Below, in pieces: positions 10,501 through 24,700 of a stretch of 53,500 nt of DNA. The notes beneath the pieces were generated by a model. It had not been told where the DNA came from. It saw nothing but the letters and a program-made list of their open reading frames with translations, and did not search any database. The DNA is from Symbiodinium natans (Eukaryota; Sar; Dinophyceae; Suessiales; Symbiodiniaceae). The stretch is taken from positions 64,001 to 117,500 of the forward strand of contig CAJNDS010000190.1 of NCBI GenBank assembly GCA_905221605.1, in the 5' to 3' direction. How positions within the stretch are numbered: the first letter of the stretch is position 1; every line of letters begins with the position of its first letter. Both the position numbers and the translations under genes were made by a program.

Positions 10501-12719
10501 TTTTAGAGGGCTAATAGAGCTTGGGGTCCAGGCCTTGGGTTTGGGGTTTACGGGGTTTACGGGGTTTCGGGGCTTGGGCCACTAAGGCAAGAACTGAAAA
10601 GGGTTTAGGGTTTAGGGTTTAGGGTTTAGGGTTTAGGGTTTGTTACCGGGCTTCTTGCCAAGGTAACCCAACGTCTTAGGGCAGTTTCATGGTCCCTCTT
10701 ACAAGGGGACCCCTCATAGACCCCTTACACACCCTCTACAACCCAAGGCCCCATACTTACCCCGTTTTACATACCCTAAACCCTAAACCCTAAACCCTAA
10801 ACCCTATGGAAAGGGGCACACATTTCAGGGGGTTGGTTAAAATTACAAGGGAAGCTACAACCCAAAACAAGGGGGCAAAAGGGCATCGCTGGGCTACCAA
10901 CTCTTGCACCCCTAGAAAGTAGGTGGGTTAAAAGTTAACATTCGATTTCGAGCGCCCAGGAAATGGAGACTACAACACGATTCGCTTGGAGCCTCGCCTG
11001 CTTCCTGGTTCGTCGCAGGGACTATGGGAACGAGGTGGCCTAAAGAATCCCTTGCAGGGTTATGTAGGGGGATATGAGGTACCTCATTCCCGACCTTGAT
11101 TTACTGGCTGAGTTCTCCGGCGGGAAAAAGGCTGACCTTTGGGTTTTAAGTTTCAAGTGGATGTATAGTACCCCAAAATGCTGAAGGTTACCTACCCAGC
11201 TTAACATTTAGGCATGGCGCTTTGTCGCGTAGGGCCGTCTCGGAAGCACATCTTCAGAACCTCAACCCTCAATCCCTAAAATGGGACAATCACACCCCAC
11301 TCAGATCCGAATCACCCACATATGTACACATGTACATCTGTATATATATATATATGTGTGTATATATATACACATACATACGTACATTGACGTACATATG
11401 TACATACGTACATCTTAGTTGTCCAGTACCTAGGGGAACTAAAGGTTAACCTTTGGAATCATAGGGGGATCATATTACCCCAAGAAGGTGAGAGGTTACC
11501 TACTCTACTACTAGGATATGGAGCTCGCCCGACCCGCGAGCCACGACCCTGGCGCTCGTGCCGCCCGGCCGCAAGCAGGCATTCTGTCCGAGGCATGAAG
11601 ACATCCTGTGGCTTCCGTGGCGGCCCTAAACCCTAAGCCCTAAGCCCTAAACCCTAAACCCCAAACCCTAAGCCCTAAACCCTAAACCCCTAAGACGCTG
11701 CACCAGGTTTACAGTTTAGGGTTTAGGGTTTAGGGCTTAGGATTTAGGGTTTACCGACGTGTTCGGTCCAATGCACCGAGCTCAAGAAGTAGGGTTTAGG
11801 GTTTAGGTCTTAGGGTTTAGGGTGTTTGAGGTCTCTTGCTTGTGGTAGTTGGGGTTTAGGGTCTTGGGCTGCTTGAGGTGCAGGGTAAAGGGTAACAACC
11901 GATGCCATCGGCCGCCTAGGGCCCCATTGGGCCCCATGCTATACTAGACCCAGGAGTAACCTAGGAATGAAAAGGGTGCCCTTTTTGGTTTTAAGGCTAA
12001 GGGGATTATGAGGGAATCCGAACCCTGAAAAAAGGAAAAAAACGCCTACGCCCGGTCCTAGTACAGGGCTAGGCACGTTTGAGGATGAGGATTGGTGATT
12101 GCACGAGCTGCCTAGGGGCTGACAGCCGCAACAACCCACACCCATTTATGCCCTCTCAATGCCCGGACTCACCCCCCAGCCCCAAACCCTTGTTGAGTGC
12201 CACCGCGTGTTCTGGTTTACAATCAATCGTTGAAGTTGAAAGTTTGGGGACTGGGGTCTCGGTTTCGGTTATTATCGGGTTTAGGGTCAAAACGTTGAAG
12301 CTGTGATCCCACATGATTTAGAGAACCAGCCGTGCAGCTACCGGCCCTTAGGAAAGACATCGTCCCAGAAAAGTTAAACCCCTGACCCGTCCTGAAACCC
12401 TAAGCCACTAGAGCCCAACCATCTCCCCTACATCCAAAACCCTAAACCCGAAACCCTAAACCCCAAACCCGAAACCCTAAAGCCCAAAACCCTAAACCCC
12501 TGCGCCCTAACGGGCTTCGGCTCCTGCCCCGGTCTCGAAGTGTGCTCGGTCATGGTATTGTGGCCTGGAAAGCTGAGGGTTTAGGGCTTAGGGTTTAGGG
12601 TTGAGGGTTTAGGGTTTAGGGTTTAGGGTTTAGGGCCCCAAGCGAGGGTGTAGTAGGACAAGGGGAAAGCAAAGACAGGTTTCAGGCGGGAGGCGTTCCA
12701 ACGTCGGCTTCCTGAAGGC
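7565..12719 (-). CDS. Channel exons for the cyclic-nucleotide-binding-like domain
   Basis: 12684-12719 (AFRKPTLERLPP), 11573-11605 (DVFMPRTECLL), 10178-10213 (VYVIETGSLEYY), 9165-9189 (VDGGILEH), 8394-8425 (LPSLWAEWYH), 7784-7849 (VGHLTSPFGTCFYV and on) and 7565-7600 (DFGVVTKSLAPH). VYVIETGSLEYY is the typical beta-roll start of a CNB fold (compare M.FV..G.LEY), and LW..W.H.G.L matches dinoflagellate channels as I recall them. I do not see a clear phosphate-binding cassette, so real cyclic-nucleotide binding is doubtful. A further 12-bp exon may lie at 7516-7527; beyond it I lose the frame. Confidence 0.75.
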
Positions 12720-15700
12720 CTGTACAAGGGGCATATGACGGTACTAAGGCAACCCTAAACCTAAACCCTAAACCCGAAACCCTAAAGCCTAAAGCCTAAA
12801 GCCTAAAGCCTAAAGCCTAAACCTACGAACCCAAACCCTAAAATCTCGAAAACAACACAAAAGGGCGATATAAGAATTTATAAGGGTCCACTACAGCGCA
12901 CACTTCCGACATGAACTTGTCCTAGCGGCCCGCAAGCGAAAATACAGTTTCCCCCTCAACCCTAACCCTCAACCCTAAACCCTAAACCTTAAACCCTAAA
13001 CCCCAAACCCTAACCCTAGACGCTCAACCCTAAACCCTAAACCCTAAACCCCAAACCCGAACCCTAAACGCTCAAAGCGCATTGCTGCCCGGAGGCACAC
13101 GCTCTGGAGGAAGTCCAGATCCTGGCGAGAAGAAAAAAGGGTTGCTTGTCCTTGATCGACTTGACGGGCCGGGGGCCAAAAATCCCAGAATCTAGGGCTG
13201 AAACCCTAAACCCTAGCAAAGATAAACCCCTAAGGAGCAGCCAAACGCCGCGGCGGCAGACCTCCGTCCGGCTCCAGGTTGGCCAAATCTGGAGCCGCAG
13301 CAGCGCGGACAGGTACATCTCCTGTAGGTTTTTGGGGGTTTGGGGTTTGGGGTTTAGGGTTTGGGGTTTGGGGCTTGGGGTTTAGGGTTTGGGGTTTAGG
13401 GTTTGCTGCGGTATGGCGTACAAGCTGTAAATGTGACGGTTTTCAGTAGAGCCTTTAAGGCATCGATGCGAAGGGCGGCCATGGCCCGATCGTGAAGGGC
13501 CACCCTAACACCTTTCTCCCACACGCCGTCTCAGGCGGCAAGACCCCTCAAACCTATTCCTTTTAGGGCTTAGGCCTAAACTCAAGCCAACCGCCCACTT
13601 CCAAAAACTTCTACCGTTGTCAGGCCAGAGGGGTTTTCCAGGCAGGGTTAGGGTGATTGAGGACTCCTGAAAAGCCTGCTCCGGTACCGGGCCCATCGTG
13701 GGTGCTACCGACTCCCGGGCTCTGTAGGGGGGCGGCCTAGGCCCTGATGTAGGTTTGGGGTTTGGGGTTTGGGGTTTGGGGCTTGGGGCTTGGGGTTGAC
13801 GGGTTCGGTTTTTTTTTTTTTTTTGTTTGAGTTTTGGGTTTAGAGTATAGGGTTTATGCCATAGGGTATCCAGTGCAGAGTTTGGGGTTTAGGGTTTGGG
13901 GTTTACATGGGCTTTAACGCCACATGCAACATCCTGAGAGCGCGTAGGCCCCTTGACTTCTGGTGGCCAGAACCCTGAAGTCATATACCCTACACTGAGG
14001 ACGTAGGCTTCCATTCGGGAGACTCTCCCCCAAAGCACGGGGTAACTTAGTCAGGGGCCTACCCTACATGAGTTTACCTTATATTTTAAACTCTAAACAC
14101 TCACAGGTTTAAGGGTTGGCTGCGTGAAGCGCAACCCTGCTGTTGAGGGCGACGCGAACCAAGACCAGAACGAATTAGGGGCGGCGGGGAAAAACCACTT
14201 ATGGGACAAAAACCCCGGAGCCCAAATAGCATGAAGTCGGAGCCCTCAGCTCACCACCAACTCACAGGTTTCGGGATTGGGAATTTCAAGGCTTAGGTTA
14301 CACTATGCCAGAAAGATGCTCAAACTTTCCAGGCTTCCGTGCCTGTGCACTGCGGCCCGAAACCCGAAACCCGAAACCCTAAACCCTATAACCCTAAACC
14401 CTAAAGCCCAAACCCGAACCCCTAACGCCTAACCCCTAACGCCTAAAGCCTAAAGCCTAAAGCCTAAACCCTAAACCCTAAGCCTCAACTCTACTGTATA
14501 GGCCCCCAAAATCCTCAACTCTGCCACGTCCTTGTGCAGCTGGACCTTGATCCTTTCCGGAACGCCCGCGATCAGCACCACCTTCTTACTGGCCCAAAAC
14601 CCAAGGAAATAAAAGTTGAAACTTTCAGAATAAACTACCTTATAGGAAGCCCAAAAGTTGAAAAGCTGGGTTTTGAGCCAGTAAGCCTTACAACGGGGAG
14701 AAGGTTCGAGTTCAAGCGGCTTTCGGAAGCCCCATTGCTGCGAGTATGATTGTCACAACTATTCTGATTGACTTACTTCTAGAGTTGTGATTGTTACAGC
14801 AAGGGCTTTGACTATGAACACGGCTAGGGTGACGGAATGAATGTTTTTGTATGATGAATATGGTTATTAAGAATAGAACTTCGGTTGTCATCACGATGAA
14901 CGAGTAGAACTATGATTATGATTACACATATGACGAACATGGCCATTATGAACAGTCTTGTTAGTTATGATGCTTACTACTTCCCCTCACCCCCACTCGT
15001 GCTAGTGGTTTATGGTTTATGGTTTAGGGTTTAGGGCTTAGGGCTTAGGGCTTAGGGCTTAGGGTTTAGGGTTTAGGGTTCAGGGTTTACGGTTTAGGGG
15101 GGTTTAGGGGTTGAGGTGTTTCGGTTGGGGGGTCGGAAGGGTTTCACGGGCTCTTTCCCCCAAGGACCCTTCAACCAAAGAACCCCTGAAGACCTGCAGT
15201 GTGCAGGTGCATGGCACGAAAGCTCCGAAACCGAACAATGGCACAATGACCTAACCCTGACATGCAGACCGATGGTCTGGACCCTTAAACTCAGGGTTTA
15301 AGGCTTAAGGGTTCAGGGTTGAGGGTTTAAGGCTACCCTAAACCCCTAACCCCTAAACCCTAAACCCTAAACCCTAAACCCCATACCCCTTAACTCTGAC
15401 TGCCTCGCCTCGCTCTCGTGAAGGCGCGTCCGGGCCAGCTTGTCCTGTTGATGTGGCATCTCTTTTCCTAAGCCCGAAACCCTAAACCCAAGAGTAGCTT
15501 AGGAACAAGAGGGTTTAGGGCTTAGGGTTTCGGGTTTTGGTTTAGGGTTAAACCCTTTTTGGTTTGGATGGGCTTGGTTGAGGGGAAAATTCTTGGAAGC
15601 CCTGTAGCAAGCCAACATGTTTGTATGGCCACATGTGAATATACCCCCAACTCAACCACGGTCTAGCAGTGTCGACCCAGGGTTGGGCTCTTTTTAGGGT

Positions 15701-18700
15701 TTAGGGTTTAGGGTTTAGGGTTGAGGGTTGAGGGTTTAGGGTTTAGGGCTTGCGACTTATGTTCCTACTGTAGGTGACAAGGCTTTTAAGGGATATGCGG
15801 GTTAACCTGCGTTATGGGCCCTTCTGGGACCTAGTCCGAACCTAAAGGCCTCCGAAACGTTAGGGCTTAGGGTTTGGCACTTGGTGCCCAGGATTCGTGT
15901 TGCAGGAATGGAGGGTTGAGGGCTTAGGGTTTAGGAGGGGTTTTGGGACTTGGCATTGCCCGTCCTGCTGGAGCGCTCCCTTCACCTCAACGGTTTCAAA
16001 CTCATCAAGACGAGGATTAGGGATTAATTAGGGTTTGGTGGACTAGGGGTTCTAGGGTTTAGGGTTCAGGGTTCAGGGTTCTGGGGTTCTGGAGGCTAGA
16101 GTCTTGGGGTTTAGGGTTGGGGTTTAGGGTTTAGGGTTTAGGGTCTCTGATTTGTATTGGTGAAGGTAGGAACCACGTTCAATAGAATAGAGATGCACTG
16201 TCATCCCTTAAGGATACAGTAGTCTACATAAACCCAAGACCCTAAACAACCTGAATCACCCGGACTCAACACCCCCCACCCCAAAAAGCTCGTCACGCCA
16301 AACCCGCTCGGCACCCCAAACCCTCAAACCCTCAAACCATCCCTTGGCTACAGCTCAGCCAGCGGCCCTTTCGAAGAGATCCAGCGAGAGGTTCCGCTCT
16401 GTGAAGAACCTCGCATACAGAACCCGCAGACCACTGCTTGCCTTAAGAACACCCCCCCCCCCCCGCCCAAAAAAAGAAAAAAACCTTCCTCATACGGGTA
16501 ATATATGGATTAGTGTCTTTGATTTTTTTGGGGGTTCTTAAGCAAATAGTAGTAGACTCATAACCCCGAGTGCGGAAAGCCGATTCATTTGAAACCTATG
16601 CCCAAACTTCCGCGCATCTCAACTGCTCTTGGAACCTCTGAATACAAATTCTGTATACGCTCACGCACACACACGCATCCCGCCGCGTGGTTTTCCGTCG
16701 TAGGTTTACACGTCTGTTTTTGAAAATACGCGGTTTTTTCCCATGGTTTTTTCAATGTTTTTTCACGGCCTTCGAACCTCAAAAAAAAATGCTCCGTTTG
16801 TATTTGCACATTCACGGCCGTCAGCGTTGTTGGAACATGTCTGGGTGGCATGGTTGCTACTATGTATGTAGTAGTGTCTCATGTTATGACAGGGGTATAG
16901 TATGCTCTTAGCACAGCATACTCTTAGCATCCGATCCCTTGCAGGCTGAAGCGTCGCCGCATGGGTACTTGAACTAAGCCACCTCCAAGGCGGCGCCCGC
17001 TACAAAACACGAGGGCGCAAACATACACTTGATCATTGGGATTGTGACTGTTATTACTACTGCTATGACTAATTATTACTATTTGACGATGTAGTATATA
17101 ATGCTCGGGCGTACTCCGGCATACCCGAGGTTTCTCGCGTGTTCACGGGTCTGCCCAGGCGCACACCGGAGGAAATTGCCCGCAATGTTGTTCTGTTGTA
17201 CTGTCTTACGTTGTCTTCATTACTTGCATGCATACGTACATACGTACATACGTACATACGTACATACGTACATACGTACGTACGTACACGCGTACATATA
17301 CGTACATATACGTACATACGTACATGCGTACATGCGTACATGCGTACATACGTACATACATACATACATAGGTACACACACACACACACACACATAACTC
17401 TTTCGATCCGAGGGCAGAAGTCATATGCCTGGTGCCTCTTGAGAAAAAGATCAGATACAGAGAGACATCGTTGACCATGCCTCTTGTGAGCACCAATCAG
17501 CGCCTCACTCTAAGTCCCCTGAAGCCCTAGCAGAACAGCCCCGAGCAGCGATTTCAAGCTCAGAACGCCGACCAAACACCATATAAGACAACAAGTATCA
17601 TTCGAAGAAGGCCTCGAGAAACTCGATGGAAAATGCAGAGACTAAACCCTAAACCCTAAATCCTAAACCCTAAACCCTAAACCCCAAACACTAAACCCTA
17701 AACCCCAAACACTAAACCCCGAGCTGTAGCGGCCCAAGCCACACCTCCAGCTTCGTCTCTTGCAGCAGCTGCTCCCGGCGCACGGAGCGCATGGACGTGA
17801 GCGTGGTGCCGATCGAGCCGATGAAGGACGAGAAGCACCTGGGTTTTTGGGGTTTAGGGTTTAGGGCTCAGGGTTTAGGGTTAAGGGTTTACGGTTTAGG
17901 GCTTAGGGTTTGGGGTGTGGGGTTAGGGTTTAGGGTTTAGGGTTTAGGGTTTAGGGTTTAGGGTTTAGGGTTTAGGGTTTAGGGTTTAGGGTTTAGGGTT
18001 TAGGGTTTAGGGTTTAGGGTTTAGGGTTTAGGGTTTGGGGTTTGGGGTTTGGGGCTTGGGGTTTAGGGTTCGGGGTTCAAATTCCGGTGGGGTGGAGGAG
18101 GGAGGGCAGCCTGTCCTGTCCTGCCTAATTACTTGCCAACCATCTTCGGTTCTATGGCTTTGGGTATTGAGACAGGCTATCGAAGATTCACAGCAGAAAA
18201 AACGTTGTCCGAGTCACAGGGCTGGCAGAGCCGTCCGCGCAGTCATATTGAAGGTTCCATAAACTACGGCCTCTTCCGGGGATCCTAAAGACATGAAGCC
18301 TTGTGTATATACATTTATGTGTATTATGGTCATTTCTAAAAATCATAAAGGTCTTTTTTGGGCAAACCCTAAACCCTAAACCCTAAACCCTAAACCCTAA
18401 ACCCAAAACCCAAAACCCTAAACCCTAACCCTAAACCCCAAACCCTAAACCCTAAACTTCATTCAGACTCAGGCTCTGCCTGCCTCATGAACTGCAGCTC
18501 TGGGCGCCCTAAACCCCAAGTCTAGGGTTTTGGGTTTGGTGCTACCCTAAACTGGTACTCTCTGAGTGCAAGGACAAGAGATGAACCCTCTCACTTTGGA
18601 AACCCAAACCCTGAACCCTCCTGAACCCTAAACCCTAAACCAACCCTAAACCCTAAACCCTAAACTAACCCTATACCCTGAGTCCCAACTTCCCCTCCTT

Positions 18701-21700
18701 CGTCTCTGCTACATGAAGACCTTTCGGCGCCCCAAGCCCCAGCCCGAAACACAAAAGCTGTTATTCTTGTCTCCTTTCAGGGTTTAGGGTTTAGGGTTTA
18801 GGGTTTAGGGTTGAGGGTTTAGGGCGAGGAGGGCTCAGGGCTTTGGGGTCTATATGGTTGGGGGTTAGTTTGGGTTCGTCAGGTGGGGCCCTAGTTCAGG
18901 GAATTGTCTAAGCCCTAAACTCTAACACGTCTAAACTAGGGCGTGCTTCGGGGCTTATGAAAATTCAAATGTCTATGGGTCCGGATTATTCGCGGGTACT
19001 GTATAAGTCTTTACAGTGTATTCCAGCCTAAAACCCTAAACCCTAAACCCTAAACCCTAAACCCTAAACCCTAAACCCTAAACCCTAAACCCTAAACCCT
19101 AAACCCCAAACCACAAACCCTAAACTCTGAACCCGAACTCTGAGGTGAAGCCGTCCCCTGTCAGTTCCTGAGCCAAGCCACGCCATGGCCAAGAGGATCA
19201 CCCAGATGGCGTAGAACCTGCGCACCGTTCGGGCTGAGGGGGTTTAGGGTTTAGGGTTTAGGGTTTAGGGTTTAGGGTTTAGGGTTTAGGGTTTAGGGTT
19301 TAGGGTTTAGGGTTTAGGGTTTAGGGTTTAGGCTGGAAGTCCTCTATACCTTGGGATGCTCCCCCAAGGGATTATAATAGGGGGGGGGGGGGTACTATAA
19401 TCCCCAGTTGTTGAGGACTGTTAGGTTAAGGGGGAACGTCCTCTCTCTACCCTAAAACCTAAGCCCGAGAAAACAAATCTTTGAGAAACCCCTGCTTCGC
19501 AAAGCAAGATGTAGGGCTTAGGATTTAGGGTGTAGGGTTCCCTAAACCCTAGACTCTTTTCAACCAAGCATAGCAGTGCTAGACTCTCCTCGCACCCGTG
19601 CTACTTGCTGGTTTCTAGTGGTGCTAGAGAATTAGGTGCCGTGTTCGCCCTTAAGGGGTGCACAGTGTGCCTCATTCCCAAGCGGAAAGTGCCAGCTGCC
19701 CAAGAAACTCCAGCAGCCCCCAAGCCATCCCTGAACCCAAAAGCATTTCGCTCAGATTTCGCTCACGGATCCTTGTGTTCCAGCGCACCTCCCCTTAAAA
19801 CCCTAAACCCTAAGCCCTAAGCCCTTGCGGACTAGGTTCTGGGGGCGGCAGGGGCTTCAGCACCAAAAGGGCAAACACCACTTTCATGATGATTTGCTAC
19901 TTCTAAATGGGCAATTCTCTGATAAGGTTTGGGGCTTAGGGTCCCTTTTGGGGTCGCACAGCTGGTACGGCACCCTGAGAACAACGACCCACCTCTCCCA
20001 TGCATTCCCTGGCGCAATTGGGTTCGTCGAGGGAGTGAACCTTGCTCTGTTTGAGGACCGGTTTAGGGTTTAGGGTTTAGGGTTTAGGGTTTAGGGTTTA
20101 GGGTTTAGGGTTTAGGGTTTAGGGGATTTCACTAAAGCAGAAGTCCGAACCGCGCTGTTGAGAACCGGGGTTTAGTTTAGGGTTTGGGTTTCACATGGCG
20201 GAAGTCAGAAGCATCTGAGCTCTTACTATCTCAGGAATATGGGTAAGGATTACCAATGTACTTTTGACAAGTGGTTCCCCTCAGGAAGAAAACAGTGGAC
20301 ATTCGAGACTCGCACGAAGACCTCGACTGGCAACCGGATTCTATCCTTCATCCCTTGTTCTTCTGATGCCACGTCTTTGGCCCCCTACTGACAGGATCCG
20401 GTCGTTGCACTCTCCGTTTGTCCATTTCTCTTTTGTTGTTTCTCTCTCTCTCTCTCTCTCTGTCTCGTCTCTCTCTGTCTCTCTCTCTCTCTCTCTCTTT
20501 TTCCATCGATAGTGTGCATCTGCACTCAGCAGACATGGGGCGCCAGCGTAGAGTTCGGTAAACCCCTCGTCAAGGGGAAGGGGGGGGGGGTTGATCTGAA
20601 CAGGGTTGGCCCTTTAAACTCTCCGAAGAATATTCCTGAACAGACAAGGGGCAGGAGCCCTAAACCCTAAACCCATAAAACCCCTAGAGCCCCTAAAGCC
20701 CCTAAAACCTCTAAAGCTCCTCATAAACCCCCAAATCCCCTAAAACCCCCAAGGCCCCTAAAACCCCCAAAGCCTCTAAACCCCAACTCGCATGGGCCAG
20801 GACACTGCGTCAGCGACCAATGCAGCGACGCAATGTAAGCTTCGGACACATCGTCCTCGACTGTGTGCAGCAGACCCTCTTCTCAATATACTCAGGGTTT
20901 AGGTTTTCGGCTTTAGGGCTTAGGGTACCTTCGCCCTGGGTCGTTGAGGGTTGTTTCGACTATGGCAGTCTAGGGCTGAGAAAGGCACAACGGGCATCAG
21001 CCAGCAGAAAGCCTGAATCAATTCATCGAGCTTCGAGGCCATCTAAAGTTGTCCGACAAGGTTTCACCAGGCCCCTTCCACCCTAAACCCTAAGCCTTCA
21101 ACCCTAAACCCTCAACCCCTAAACCCCCTAAACTCAACCCTAAACCCCTGAGTCTCTGAACCCGAAACCCTAAACCCTAAAACCCTTCAACCCCTGAACC
21201 CTAAACCCCACACCCTAAACCCTAAACCTAAACCGTAAACCGTAAACCGTAAACCCTCAACCCTAAACCCCAAACCCTCAACCCTAAATCCCTATGCTCA
21301 TCTCCGCTGGGTTCAGGCTCTAGGGTCTAGGGTTTAGGGCTAGGGTTTAGGGTTGCCGGTTGAGGGTTGAGGGTTGGTTTTCGGACGAAGGATGAAACCT
21401 GCGCTTCGTTGGGTTTAGGGTTTAGGGTTTAGGGTTTAGGGTTTAGGGTTTAGGGTTTAGGGTTTAGGGTTTAGGGTTTAGGGTTTAGGGTTTAGGGTTT
21501 AGGGTTTAGGGTTTTGGGTTTAGGGGTTTGGGTTTAGGGTTTAGGGTTTAGGGTTTAGGGTTTAGGGTTTAGGGTTTAGGGTTTAGGGTTTAGGGTTTAG
21601 GGTTTAGGGTTTAGGGTTTAGGGTCGAGAGAGAGCTTCAAGAACTCGGAAGAAGGCAGCGTTAGCACAGCACAGCTGTTCCTTAAAAATCTGCAAAATCT

Positions 21701-24700
21701 GAGGTTTCCAATGGGTAAGTACTGGCGGGTTTTAGGGGTTTTAGAGGTTCTAGAGGTTTAGAGGTTTAGAGGCTTAGAGGCTTAGAGGCTTAGAGGTTTA
21801 GAGGTTTAGAGGTTTAGAGGTTGAGAGGTTTAGAGATTTAGAGACTTAGAGGTTTAGAGGTTTAGAGGTTTACAGGTTGAGAGGTTTAGAGGTTTAGGGC
21901 TTGGGGGTTAGGGGTTAGGGTTTGGGGTCTAGGGTTTGGGGGTTTAGGGGTTGGGGGTTTGGAGATGCTGCACTCACGGGTCTGTAGCATCCTCGGATTG
22001 GAGGGTTCATTTTTGCCTAAATGGCTGATTTCGCGAGAAGGGGAAGGAATTTTTGGGTTTTCAGAAAGGTCTTGTTGGAACTCCCCCTCCCCCGGCGAAA
22101 AAAAAATATCGGCTACAGGCAACAGCACCTAAGGCAGCTCAGACCTCAGTCATAGGCTGGTTGACCGCTGCTTTAAATGTCGGCTCCCAAAATAACCTTG
22201 GGTGTCCCTTCTAAACCTCTAGGAGTATAAGATAACCTTTCCAAGAAGGACCCTAAACCCTAAACCCTAAACCCTAAACCCTAAACCCTAAACCCTAAAC
22301 CCTAAACCCTAAACCCTAAACCCTAAACCCTAAACCCCGAACCCCTCCATGTGTTTCCAAGCTGCGCGGTCGATCTGCGACCTGTCCAGCCAGTTCCCCA
22401 GCGGCTCGGTCCAGGATCCGACTCCGTACCTTTTTGTAGGGTTTAGGGTTTAGGGTCTAGGGTCTAGGGTTTAGGGTTTAGGGTTTAGGGTTTAGGGTTT
22501 AGGGTTTAGGGTTTAGGGCTTCGGGTTTAGGGTTTAGGGTTTGGGGTTTGGGGTTTAGGGTTTAGGGCTTAGGGTTTAGGGTTAGGGCCTGGGGTTTGGG
22601 GCGTAGGGTTCATGGTTCAGGTCTGAGACAGTTCTCAAAATGGTTGCTGCTTTAAGCACGGCCTCTTACACGTCTGGGCACCGACAAATCTAAGCGTGCA
22701 GCCAGCAGATGTCTAAACTAGGGTCCCAGACACTAAACCTTATACGTACCCTAAACCCTAACCCTAAACCCCCTTCAGGTCACCTATAGAACTTGGCACC
22801 CTTGCAATAAGGACCCCAAAGAGGGGCGCACTAAGGGTTTAAAGTTCAAAAATCTTCGGGATGCAGGGCTAGTTGAAGTTCTACGTCAGGGTCAAGGGTC
22901 AAGGGTTAGGGTTTAGGGTTGGGGTTTAGGGTTTCGGGCTTAGGAAGTCGTAGCCAACTATCCCAAAAACTCTATGCGGCAGGGTGCCAGCAGCACGCGA
23001 TGAGGTGGTTCATTGCAAGCATAATGGCAAGGTACCCTGCCACTCCTTGGGATTGCGGTTGAGACTCTTGAGGGGAGAAATTCAACGTCATCGAGTACAA
23101 AGGTCAGGACTTTATGGGCCTCCTTTTTGCGAGGAGCTACGAAACTCTAAACCCTAAACCCTCCAACCCTAAAGCCTAAACCATGCGCCAGAACTCCAAG
23201 ACCCCAACCCCCCTGAACCCCGAACCTTCACAGAACCTTCATACTCAACCTTCCCACGTTTATTTAGATTCCCTCTAGGACCAAAATGAACATGTGTGGG
23301 TGGTTCTATACACTAGGGTTCCTTTGGAGGTCCGTATTCTTCGTGTGCCGGGCCGCGTTCTACACCAACTTAGAGAGCCATCCGTATCGCGTTCTACGAC
23401 ATTCCTCTGGATGTTCCCTAAACCCTAAACCCTACACCCTAAACCCTAAACCCCAAACCAACAAAAGAACGGAATTGCCAAGGAGACTACATGGGGTCCT
23501 TTTCTACAAGATGGTCCCCTTTGGAACACCCGAACGAGAATGCAGCCCCCCCCCCCCCCTTTCGTTTGCAAACACGAGGCTCACATGATGGGTTTCGAAA
23601 GGAGTACAGGAGTCAGATTCCTTGAAGCAAGCTTACAAACACAATGCCCTCATGATGGTTTTCAAAAAACGCAGCTCCCCCCCCCCCCCATTTGCAAACA
23701 CAATGCTCGCATGATGGGTTTCAAAAGAAGTCACATGCCTTGAAGCAAGCTGCAAGCTTGCACGGCTTAGAAAAGCGGGGGGGTGGGGGGTGGGGAGGGG
23801 TTGCCTTGAAGCAAGCTTGCCCTGCTAAAAAAGCGGGGGGGTTGGGAGGGGCTCCTTCATTGCTTTCTTCCTTCCTTCCTTCCTTCCTTCCCGCATTCCT
23901 TGCTTCCTTGCTCCCTTGCATCCTTGCTCCCTCGCTCCCTTGCTCCCTTGCTGCCTTGCTTCCTTGCTTCCTTCCTTCCTTCCCTCCCTCCCACCCGCCT
24001 TCCTTGGTTCCGTCCTTCCTTCCTTCCTTCCTCCCTCCCTCCCTCCCTTCTCTCTCCATCGGAAGAACAGTATACTTATTTCTTGATCCTCAATAAAATA
24101 TTTTGTGGTCCTAAATAAAATATTTGTTGATCCTAAATATTGTTTTTGATCCGCATGCCTTTAAATTCAGGGCTCTGATCTAACTCCGACAACCCGAACA
24201 CCCCCAGACACCCGAAACCCGAAAGAAGCCCCAAATTCGAAGGCTTCCTTGGCAGCTTGCGAGGGGTACCCGCTTAGTCTTTGGGATGAGGGAAGAAAAC
24301 ATACTACCCCCAGCAATTTAGATGTTGCCGGAGTCTTAAACCGTGGGCTCTAAACCCTGAACAACCCCAAATAAACAACCCTAAACCCTAAAGCCAAACC
24401 CCAAACCCAAAACCCGAAACCCGTGAGTCTTAAGGAGGCTGTGGGGGCCTTGGTGTGCACCATTGAACAACTTGGGTTGGGGCTTAGGGTTTAGGGTTGA
24501 GGGTTTAAGAGCTAGGGGTTCAGGGTTTAGGGTTTAGCATTTCGGGATTGGGTTCAGGATGTAGGGGTCAGGGGTTCAGACCTTCTCCCTTCAGAATCCT
24601 GTAACGTTCATGGCCCAAGGGTCGTAGGGCCATCAAGGAGTAGGTTGACAGGAAGCGGTTCGCGATGGTCATCACCTGCCTGTGGCCGTTGCAAGCTTCT

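Noticed and set aside
17069-17496. Four Tyr/Val/Thr-rich open frames
   Set aside because: Arise from the CGTACATA microsatellite on both strands.
23692-24118. Pro/Ser/Leu-rich and Glu/Gly/Lys-rich open frames
   Set aside because: Produced by the polypyrimidine tract.
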